From assembly GCF_000214215.1 (NCBI RefSeq), contig NC_015559.1:1054001-1118000 (forward strand): a stretch of 64,000 bases of DNA, read 5' to 3'. Positions 56,843-64,000 of this stretch are shown one piece after another (positions within the stretch are counted from its first letter, which is position 1; every line of letters starts with the position of its first letter). Made by a program: the position numbers and the translations under genes. The notes under the pieces are model-generated. The model was not told the DNA's origin. It searched no databases and saw nothing but the letters and a program-made list of their open reading frames with translations. The stretch is from Marinomonas posidonica IVIA-Po-181. GTDB lineage: Bacteria > Pseudomonadota > Gammaproteobacteria > Pseudomonadales > Marinomonadaceae.

Positions 56843-58339
56843 ATGACGATTGAACGAAAGCCGATACTGACTCTGCAAAATATTTGTAAAAGCTTCGGTC
56901 AGACAGAAGTCTTACACGGTATTGATCTGGAGGTTTACTCCGGAGAGGTTGTGGCATTGTTAGGTGAGAATGGCGCTGGTAAATCAACCACCTCCAATAT
57001 CATTGCAGGCGGTTTTCACCAGAGTTCTGGCGACATGACATGGTTGGGCGAGTCATACTCGCCCAACAGCCCACGAGAAGCAATCAACTCAGGTCTTGTG
57101 CTTATTCATCAGGAACTGCGATTACTAGAGCACTTATCGATTGCGGAAAATGTGTTTATTGGTCGCTGGCCAAGCAAGTTGGGAATGATCAGTCGTAAAG
57201 AGATGGAGGCACGAGCCCAAGCCCAGATTAAACGGTTGGGGTTGAACATTCCTGCCTCTTCTTTGGTACGTGGACTCTCCACAGCAAATCAGCAGCTTAT
57301 TGAAATTGCCAAAGCGTTAGCATTGGATGCAAAGCTATTGATCTTAGATGAGCCTACGGCAGCCCTTGGTGGTGCTGAGACAGAATTGTTATTCGAGCAA
57401 ATTAAGCGGTTAAAAGAAGATGGTGTAGGGATCATTTATATTTCTCATCGTCTGGAAGAAATTCGTAAAGTGGCGGATCGTCTTGTGGTGATGCGCGACG
57501 GCAATACGGTTGAAAAATTTGACAGTGGTGATGTGCCGGTCAGAACGATTGTTGAAAGCATGGTCGGACGAGATCTTAACCAAATGTTCCCGCTTATCCC
57601 AGTACCGAAAGAGGAGACAGGCATAGAAGTGAAACATTTGTCTTCACCTAATGGCGCTTTTCAAGATATCAATTTCTCAGTGAAAAAAGGGGAAATATTC
57701 GGCATTGCAGGTCTTATTGGCGCAGGCCGAACGGAAATGGTTCGCGCGATAACGGGAGCGGACCCCATAGCAACAGGCCAAGTTTTCTTGAACGGTAAGG
57801 ATGTGACCCCGAAAACGCCAACCCGCTCCATTGAGAATGGCGTAGTGTTGGTGCCGGAAGATAGAAAGCTTCAGGGCTTAGTGTTAGATCACTCTATTGA
57901 AGACAATATCGCCTATGCGAATTTATCGACTATTTCCAAGCTAGGCTTTATCAGTCCTAGTCGAATTAAAGATTACGCCAAGACCGCTATAGAACGTTTT
58001 GGTGTTAAGGGGGTCGGTGGGCAAAATGCTGATGAAATGTCAGGTGGCAACCAGCAGAAAGTCATTTTAGCAAAATGGTTGGCGAAGGACCCGAAAGTCG
58101 TGGTGTTAGATGAACCTACCCGAGGTATTGACGTAGGAGCTCGATCATCTATCTACGAAATTATTGTGGAGCTAGCGAACAAAGGTATTGCCGTCATTGT
58201 GGTGAGTTCGGATCTTGAAGAAGTGCTCGGCATTTCTAATCGCATCATGGTTATGGCTGAAGGCAAGATGACCGGCATCCTGGATCGTCAAAATGCGAAT
58301 GATGTTTCCGTTATGGAATTGGCGACAGCGTTTGGTTAA
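56843..58339 (+). CDS. Sugar ABC transporter ATP-binding protein (RbsA type)
   Basis: A 498-residue double ATPase. The first domain has Walker A GENGAGKST at residues 41-49 and Walker B LLILDEPTAAL. The second has the usual degenerate loop GLIGAGRTE near 290 and a clear signature MSGGNQQKV near 395. This arrangement is standard for the carbohydrate uptake 2 (ribose) class. It follows the binding-protein gene by 27 bp and is followed by the second SDR gene. Confidence 0.95.
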   Translation: MTIERKPILTLQNICKSFGQTEVLHGIDLEVYSGEVVALLGENGAGKSTTSNIIAGGFHQSSGDMTWLGESYSPNSPREAINSGLVLIHQELRLLEHLSIAENVFIGRWPSKLGMISRKEMEARAQAQIKRLGLNIPASSLVRGLSTANQQLIEIAKALALDAKLLILDEPTAALGGAETELLFEQIKRLKEDGVGIIYISHRLEEIRKVADRLVVMRDGNTVEKFDSGDVPVRTIVESMVGRDLNQMFPLIPVPKEETGIEVKHLSSPNGAFQDINFSVKKGEIFGIAGLIGAGRTEMVRAITGADPIATGQVFLNGKDVTPKTPTRSIENGVVLVPEDRKLQGLVLDHSIEDNIAYANLSTISKLGFISPSRIKDYAKTAIERFGVKGVGGQNADEMSGGNQQKVILAKWLAKDPKVVVLDEPTRGIDVGARSSIYEIIVELANKGIAVIVVSSDLEEVLGISNRIMVMAEGKMTGILDRQNANDVSVMELATAFG

Positions 58340-58347
58340 ATGCTGAC

Positions 58348-58365
58348 ACCATGACCATGACCATG
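58348..58365. repeat. Three tandem ACCATG units
   Basis: ACCATG occurs three times in a row in the 59-bp spacer between the ATPase gene and the second SDR gene. Slippage could vary the spacing; the role is unknown. Confidence 0.5.
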
Positions 58366-58398
58366 AAGATAAAATAATTTTAATTAGATTAGGTAATC

Positions 58399-59184
58399 AT
58401 GATGCGCGATTTCAACATGAATGCAGCCCAACTGTTTGATTTAACTGGACGTGTTGCAATGGTCACTGGAGCCGGTAGCGGAATAGGGCAATGCATTGCT
58501 CAAGCTCTTGCCAGCTCTGGTGCAAAACTAGTGTGTTTCGATCTTCAAGAAGAAGGTCTGACCGATACCGTGAACAGCATTAGAAGTATGAATGGTGAAG
58601 CCATTTTCTATACTGGTGACGTACGCGATCTTGAATCTCTTCGTGCTGCAGTTCAGTTAACGGAAGACACATTCGGTCGCCTTGATATTTCAGTGAACGC
58701 GGCGGGCATAGCCAATGCTAATCCTGCGTTGGCGATGCAAGCTGATCAATGGCAGCGAATGATCGATGTAAACCTGACAGGCATTTGGCATTCCTGTAAA
58801 GCTCAGGCGGAATTAATGGAAAAAACGGGTGGTTCCATTGTCAATATTGCTTCCATGTCTGGCGTGATTGTTAATCGTGGGCTTGAGCAAGCCCATTACA
58901 ATACGTCTAAAGCAGGCGTGATCCATTTAACAAAAAGCCTAGCGATGGAATGGGTCGATAAAGGCATTCGGGTGAACTCTATTAGCCCGGGTTATACCGC
59001 TACGCCAATGAACACACGACCAGAAATGATTCATCAAACGAAAGAGTTTGAGCGTCAAACCCCCATGGGAAGAATGGCAAGAGTTGAAGAAATGGCAGGG
59101 CCTGCGATTTTCTTATCTTCTGATGCCGCATCATTTTGTACAGGGGTGGATTTGTTGGTCGATGGTGGTTTCGTTTGTTGGTAA
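58399..59184 (+). CDS. Short-chain dehydrogenase/reductase 2 of the polyol locus
   Basis: A 261-residue classical SDR: TGAGSGIG near residue 23, NAAG near 97, catalytic YNTSK near 167 and C-terminal TGVDLLVDGGFVCW. Its look (SPGYTATPMNTRPEM) is that of D-arabinitol, threitol or xylulose-type polyol dehydrogenases. It lies last in the ABC transporter operon, 59 bp after the ATPase gene. It probably oxidises the imported polyol to a ketose that the kinase and transketolase then use. An in-frame start at 58417 (MNAAQLF) is possible. Confidence 0.9.
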   Translation: MMRDFNMNAAQLFDLTGRVAMVTGAGSGIGQCIAQALASSGAKLVCFDLQEEGLTDTVNSIRSMNGEAIFYTGDVRDLESLRAAVQLTEDTFGRLDISVNAAGIANANPALAMQADQWQRMIDVNLTGIWHSCKAQAELMEKTGGSIVNIASMSGVIVNRGLEQAHYNTSKAGVIHLTKSLAMEWVDKGIRVNSISPGYTATPMNTRPEMIHQTKEFERQTPMGRMARVEEMAGPAIFLSSDAASFCTGVDLLVDGGFVCW

Positions 59185-59212
59185 ATCTGCGCCTATATTT
59201 TTTACCTTGCAA

Positions 59213-59246
59213 GAATATATATTCGAATATGAAATTAAATTCATAT
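59213..59246. promoter_or_regulatory. Shared polyol-locus operator, site B (compound)
   Basis: GAATATATATTC (59213-59224) overlaps ATATTCGAATAT (59219-59230). It is followed by ATATGAA-N6-TTCATAT (59227-59246). Three interleaved dyads lie 41-74 bp before the split transketolase start. Confidence 0.6.
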
Positions 59247-59286
59247 AGAGATTGAAGTTTAAAAGTCTTATGTAATAGGAGATGGT

Positions 59287-60117
59287 ATGAATCCTTTCCA
59301 ACTTGATGTGGATGAGCTTGAGAAAAAAGCTCGATCGATTAGACGTAAAATAATTCGGCTGAATGCCGACAGCCCCGCCGGTGGGCACACTGGTGCTGAT
59401 CTTTCTCAAGTTGAGATTGTGACGTCTTTGTATTTTCGTTTATTAAACTGTGCCCCTGATCGTGTTTCGGATGATGATCGTGATATTTATATCCAATCGA
59501 AAGGCCATGCGGCAGGTGGTTATTACTGCTGTCTTGCTGAGGCGGGCTATTTTCCTGAAGAGTGGTTGTCTAGCTATCAACACAATGATTCCCATTTGCC
59601 AGGTCATCCGGTGCGCCAGAAAACCCCTGGAGTGGAATTGAATACGGGGGCGTTGGGGCACGGTTTGCCTGTGGCCGTTGGTTTGGCGTTAGCCGCTAAG
59701 CGTGATGGCCGTTCGAGAAAGGTCTATGTGCTAACCGGAGACGGAGAATTAGCCGAAGGCAGTAATTGGGAGGCGGCTTTAGTGGCCTCCCATTATCAAC
59801 TCGACAATCTTATCGTCATCAATGATAAGAATAGGCTGCAATTGGCTGGATCAACTGAGTCTATTATGAAAACCGATCCGTTGGATCAAAAATGGCAAGC
59901 GTTTGGCTTTTCTGTGACGCAATGTGATGGTAATGATGTTGCCTCAATCGTGAGAACGTTAGAGGCGCTAAAAGCCGAAGGCCAGCCAAATGTGGTGATT
60001 GCCAATACCACCAAAGGCGCAGGCGTGTCTTTTATTGCAGGTCGTCCAGAATGGCATCACAGGGTACCAAAAGGAGAAGAAATTGATCTTGCATTGAAGG
60101 AGCTAGCCGATGTCTAA
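59287..60117 (+). CDS. Transketolase N-terminal (ThDP-binding) subunit
   Basis: A 276-residue protein equal to the first half of transketolase. The ThDP/Mg motif GDGELAEGSNWEAAL starts near residue 151 and ends NDKN near 182. H73 in SKGHAAGG and GHGLPVAVGLALA are the other active-site parts. AGGAG lies just before the ATG. Its stop overlaps the start of the C-terminal subunit gene. Split transketolases of this type are known from sugar-catabolic operons, including apulose-4-phosphate transketolase AptA/AptB; the substrate here is unproven. Confidence 0.93.
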   Translation: MNPFQLDVDELEKKARSIRRKIIRLNADSPAGGHTGADLSQVEIVTSLYFRLLNCAPDRVSDDDRDIYIQSKGHAAGGYYCCLAEAGYFPEEWLSSYQHNDSHLPGHPVRQKTPGVELNTGALGHGLPVAVGLALAAKRDGRSRKVYVLTGDGELAEGSNWEAALVASHYQLDNLIVINDKNRLQLAGSTESIMKTDPLDQKWQAFGFSVTQCDGNDVASIVRTLEALKAEGQPNVVIANTTKGAGVSFIAGRPEWHHRVPKGEEIDLALKELADV

Positions 60118-61060
60118 CAGCGAACATTTAGCCAATGTCATGGTGCAGTGTTTCATCGATGCGGTGAGTAACGGCGTCGATTTGGTGCCCGTGGTGGCGG
60201 ATTCGACTTCCACGTCAAAAATTAAACCCTTTGTTGAGGCCTTTCCAGATCGCTTGGTCAATGTTGGCATAGCAGAGCAAGTTATGGTCGGAACGGCTGT
60301 TGGTCTAGCACTGTCTGGAAAAGTGGCCGCGACCTGTAACGCTGCGCCATTTTTGATTTCTCGAAGCAATGAGCAGGTTAAGGTGGATGTTTGTTATAAC
60401 AACACTAACGTGAAATTATTTGGTTTGAATGCCGGCGCCAGCTATGGGCCGCTTGCAAGTACGCATCACTCAATTGATGACATAAGTATCATGCGTGGTT
60501 TTGGCAATATTCAAATTTTTGCCCCAGCATGCCCTGTTGAATGTAAGCAAATAATCGAATACGCGATACAGCATGATGGTCCAGTTTACATTCGCATGGA
60601 CGGTAAAGCTTTACCTGTATTGCACGATTCTGAATTTCAATTTACACCGGGTGACCCCTCATTGCTAAGAGAGGGTAAACAAGTGGTAATTTGTGCACTG
60701 GGGTCGGTTGTTCATGAGGCCGTTGCGGCCGCAGATAGATTAAAAGACGGTGGAATAGAAGTCTCTGTGGTGAATGTGTCGTCTATTCGACCACTGAATC
60801 GACAAGGTTTAGCCAATCAGCTTAGTGGTACTGACTATGTGGTCAGTGTGGAAGAACACAATGTAAACGGTGGCTTAGGAAGTGTGGTGGCTGAAATCAT
60901 GGCGGAGCAGGGAATAACAGCAAAGTTAGTGCGTTTGGGTGTCGAAGATGGTGGCTACGCGGCTGCAGGTGATCGACCCTATACTCGGAAAATGCTCTCC
61001 ATCGACAGTGGCGGTATCGTGGCCGTCTGTCAGCAACTTGTTAATGAAACAACCGTGTAA
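60110..61060 (+). CDS. Transketolase C-terminal (pyrimidine and C-terminal domain) subunit
   Basis: A 316-residue partner of the preceding subunit. The pyrimidine-binding part contains FPDRLVNVGIAEQVMVGTAVGLALSG with the catalytic glutamate of GIAEQ. The C-terminal domain holds VSVEEHNVNGGLGSVVAEIMAEQG (split), typical of transketolases. The 8-bp overlap with the N-subunit gene (ATGTCTAA) indicates translational coupling, as expected for a stoichiometric complex. Together they form one transketolase active site, while a normal full-length transketolase is presumably encoded elsewhere. Confidence 0.93.
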   Translation: MSNSEHLANVMVQCFIDAVSNGVDLVPVVADSTSTSKIKPFVEAFPDRLVNVGIAEQVMVGTAVGLALSGKVAATCNAAPFLISRSNEQVKVDVCYNNTNVKLFGLNAGASYGPLASTHHSIDDISIMRGFGNIQIFAPACPVECKQIIEYAIQHDGPVYIRMDGKALPVLHDSEFQFTPGDPSLLREGKQVVICALGSVVHEAVAAADRLKDGGIEVSVVNVSSIRPLNRQGLANQLSGTDYVVSVEEHNVNGGLGSVVAEIMAEQGITAKLVRLGVEDGGYAAAGDRPYTRKMLSIDSGGIVAVCQQLVNETTV

Positions 61061-61072
61061 AGTGAGGCTTGG

Positions 61073-62554
61073 ATGCGCAGTGTAATTCTGGCGATAGATG
61101 AAGGCACAACAAATGTTAAAGCCTTGCTGTTGAATAAGCAGGGTGACGTGATTGGCAAGGGAACGGCATCTCTATCGATTCGTTTTCCTGCGGTGGGAGT
61201 GGTTGAGCAAGACCCGTTTGAAATCATTGAAAAGATGAAAGCATCAATAGCGCTCGCATTAGATTCCGTTGCGGAAAATGTGACGATTGAGGCGGTGGCC
61301 ATCAGTAATCAGCGTGAATCCGTTGTGCTTTGGGAACGCAGTACAGGAAAGCCCTTAACGCAAGTGATGAGCTGGCAGTGTCGTCGTTCAGAGTCTCTGT
61401 GCGATACCTTGCGTCAAGATCAGGAGTTTAGTCGCTATGTGCAGGAATCAACAGGCTTGGTGCTTGATCCTATGTTTCCGGCCACCAAGGTGTCAATGGC
61501 GTTACAACAGATTCCAGATGGTCATGCCAGAGCTGAGAAGGGAGAAATTTGCGTCGGTACGATTAACACTTGGATGATATGGAATATAACTCAAAATGTG
61601 TTTGTCACAGACGCGTCTAATGCGGCTCGTACCCAGCTTTACAACATTGCTCAGCAAGTATGGGATGAGGGGATTTTGGCGCGCTTGGGCATTGCTTCTG
61701 AGACATTACCTGAGGTGGTTTCTTCTGCTCAGATTGTAGGGAGGACAAAGGCGTTTGGCGCACTTCCATCCGGCGTTCCGATTGCCTCTCAAATAGGGGA
61801 TTCACATGCAGCGCTCTTTGGTCATGGTGGCTATAACGCCGGTGTGGTTAAAGCCACTTATGGAACAGGCAGTTCGGTGATGGCCGCCATGCCGAACTTA
61901 CCAAGCATTCGTCATGAAATCAGCACCACGATTGCCTGGCAAGATACTCGGTTATTTTATGGACTTGAGGGCAACATCACTCATACCGGTTCGGCGATAG
62001 ATTGGACCCGACGAATGCTCGGAGTGGAGAGTATCGAGGCTATGTGCCAGCTCGCAGGGCAAGCGGATCCTCATCATTCAGTCTTCTTTGTACCTGCCTT
62101 GTCTGGACTTGGTGCCCCGTATTGGGATTTAGAGGCAACCGGAATTTTTTGTGGATTAAAAAGCGCGACAGAAAGAGCGGACATAGCGCGGTCGGCGTTT
62201 GAATCGGTTCTTTTTCAAGTGGCGGATGTGTTTAATGTGATTTCTGATGAGTTGCCGGAAAAGATTGAATACTTGTGTGTGGATGGTGGGCCGACACAGA
62301 ATGATTGGCTGATGCAGGCTCAAGCTGATTTATTAGGTGTTACGATCCGTCGTGGTGACGTGGCGGAAGTCTCGGCTGTCGGTGCGGGGTTGCTTGCAGG
62401 GTTGGCCATTGGCTGGTGGCAAACGAAAGACGAGCTTGCTCGATTGGAGAATAAATTCACTTTATTTCCCCCGCGAGACACAAAGCATGAATATTGGCAG
62501 GACCGTTATCAGTTGTGGTCTTTGGCAGTCAAAAAAGCACGCTTAGCGTTTTAA
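61073..62554 (+). CDS. FGGY-family carbohydrate kinase, glycerol-kinase-like
   Basis: A 493-residue sugar kinase. The N-terminal phosphate loop DEGTTNVKALL, NQRESVVLW, WQCRRSESLCDTL, GTINTWMIW and YGTGSSVMA follow the glycerol-kinase branch, not xylulokinase. The FGGY C-terminal signature region lies near GLGAPYWDLEATGIFCGL and VDGGPTQNDWLMQAQAD. It is 12 bp after the transketolase C-subunit gene, so its phosphorylated product is the likely substrate of that transketolase. It differs from standard GlpK by lacking its FBP-loop context, so another ketose or polyol substrate is likely. Confidence 0.9.
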   Translation: MRSVILAIDEGTTNVKALLLNKQGDVIGKGTASLSIRFPAVGVVEQDPFEIIEKMKASIALALDSVAENVTIEAVAISNQRESVVLWERSTGKPLTQVMSWQCRRSESLCDTLRQDQEFSRYVQESTGLVLDPMFPATKVSMALQQIPDGHARAEKGEICVGTINTWMIWNITQNVFVTDASNAARTQLYNIAQQVWDEGILARLGIASETLPEVVSSAQIVGRTKAFGALPSGVPIASQIGDSHAALFGHGGYNAGVVKATYGTGSSVMAAMPNLPSIRHEISTTIAWQDTRLFYGLEGNITHTGSAIDWTRRMLGVESIEAMCQLAGQADPHHSVFFVPALSGLGAPYWDLEATGIFCGLKSATERADIARSAFESVLFQVADVFNVISDELPEKIEYLCVDGGPTQNDWLMQAQADLLGVTIRRGDVAEVSAVGAGLLAGLAIGWWQTKDELARLENKFTLFPPRDTKHEYWQDRYQLWSLAVKKARLAF

Positions 62555-62766
62555 TCTAACCAATTGCTTTTGAGGGACAGAGCGCTTACGGACACAGTGC
62601 TTAAGAGTCGTAATGGTTTCAGTGATGATGGTTTTACCCCATTAATGTGACATAACGAAAATGGATTTTTTTGGTTTCTAAAATGAAAAATCAGACAGTT
62701 AGATTTTTTACTCTGGTGATATAGACATCTCTTGAGGTGTTTATTACACTTTGAGTGCATAAATAA

Positions 62767-63735
<969 letters not shown>

Positions 63736-63740
63736 AGCTT

Positions 63741-63777
63741 AAGCAGAAGCAAAACTTGTTTTTGCTTCTGCTTTTTT
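63741..63777 (+). terminator. Hairpin/terminator after binding protein 2
   Basis: AGCAGAAGCAAAA pairs with TTTTTGCTTCTGCT around CTTG, then a T run. It may reduce read-through, so the receptor is made in excess over downstream genes. Confidence 0.85.
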
Positions 63778-63804
63778 GACGCCAAATAAGTATCAAGGGT
63801 AGCA

Positions 63805-64000
63805 ATGATGTCTAACTATTCTGTATTAAAAATGCTCTTTTTGAGCCTTGCTTTGATGGGATTGATCGGCTGTCATGTGGTGGAGTTGGATGAAAATGGT
63901 GAACCCATTATTCCGATGTCTGAAGCGGACGCTGAGCTGCTGAAGAATATGACGCCGAATGCCATTGCTGACAAGCTTTGGCCATCTATAAATAAGGATG
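63805..64000 (+). CDS. DUF2291 lipoprotein (N-terminal part, cut by window edge)
   Basis: 65 codons are visible. A signal peptide (MLFLSLALMGLIGC) ends in a lipobox with the lipidated Cys at LIGC. The following ELDENGEPIIPMSEADAELL and MTPNAIADKLWPSI are DUF2291-like. Proteins of this family sit beside ribose-type ABC genes, and their role is unknown. Start at ATG 63805 or 63808; AAGGGT lies upstream. It is likely cotranscribed with binding protein 2 and further ABC genes beyond the window. Confidence 0.75.
   Translation, partial: MMSNYSVLKMLFLSLALMGLIGCHVVELDENGEPIIPMSEADAELLKNMTPNAIADKLWPSINKD

Noticed and set aside
61073-62554. Ordinary glycerol kinase GlpK
   Set aside because: It resembles this branch, but no glpF or glpD is nearby and the gene is fused operonically to a split transketolase; a ketose or polyol substrate is more likely.

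Overview
The window looks like a chromosomal segment of a marine gammaproteobacterium of the Oceanospirillales, most probably Marinomonas or a close relative. This is inferred from protein resemblance, moderate GC content and gene order, not from a database search. The left 28 kb is conserved housekeeping DNA. The gene orders (csp)-rluE-nudJ-mnmA-hflD-icd-purB, clpS-clpA/infA-aat, ftsK-lolA-rarA-crcB-serS-cobA-tusDCBE-yccA and gacA-uvrC-pgsA-tRNA(Gly,Cys,Leu) all match orders known from Pseudomonas and its relatives. Clp adaptor, ClpA unfoldase and the Aat N-degron transferase sit together here, but ate is not in its common place between aat and infA.

From the tRNA cluster (27.7 kb) to about 32 kb there is a small accessory islet. 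It holds a WYL-like/transmembrane/helix-hairpin-helix protein, three small unknown genes, a long imperfect hairpin followed by a terminator (possible small RNA) and a gene that may have lost its 5' end. The rest (32-64 kb) is a series of transport and catabolism modules. (a) A ZntR-like MerR regulator and an SO_0444-type metal permease, with a textbook MerR promoter. (b) A divergent unit of SulP transporter plus LysR on one side and TAXI receptor, fused TRAP permease and cytoplasmic sulfatase on the other. They share an intergenic operator with 13-bp inverted arms. I read this as uptake and intracellular desulfation of an organosulfate. (c) Nnr metabolite repair. (d) A LysR-controlled acetoacetate/short-chain fatty acid cluster (CoA transferase A/B, thiolase, AtoE). 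(e) Two tandem LpxR-type lipid A deacylases associated with a short inverted-repeat family. (f) A FrnE/DsbA-like protein with a coupled 45-residue ORF, a LysR regulator and an inositol-monophosphatase-like gene.

From 53.6 kb to the right edge lies a carbohydrate or polyol utilisation locus. It has two SDR dehydrogenases, a complete RbsABC-type transporter, a split transketolase, a glycerol-kinase-like FGGY kinase, a second periplasmic binding protein and the start of a DUF2291 lipoprotein gene. An AT-rich palindrome (core GAATAWATATTC) precedes three of its transcription units, suggesting one regulon under a regulator not seen in the window. The plausible chain is polyol or sugar import, oxidation to a ketose, phosphorylation and transketolase cleavage. 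A branched sugar such as apiose (a component of seagrass pectin) is an attractive but unproven substrate.

The strongest candidates for undescribed biology are the TAXI-TRAP/sulfatase/SulP/LysR unit, the split-transketolase polyol regulon with its palindrome, the repeat family around lpxR, and the structured element at 31.1 kb.
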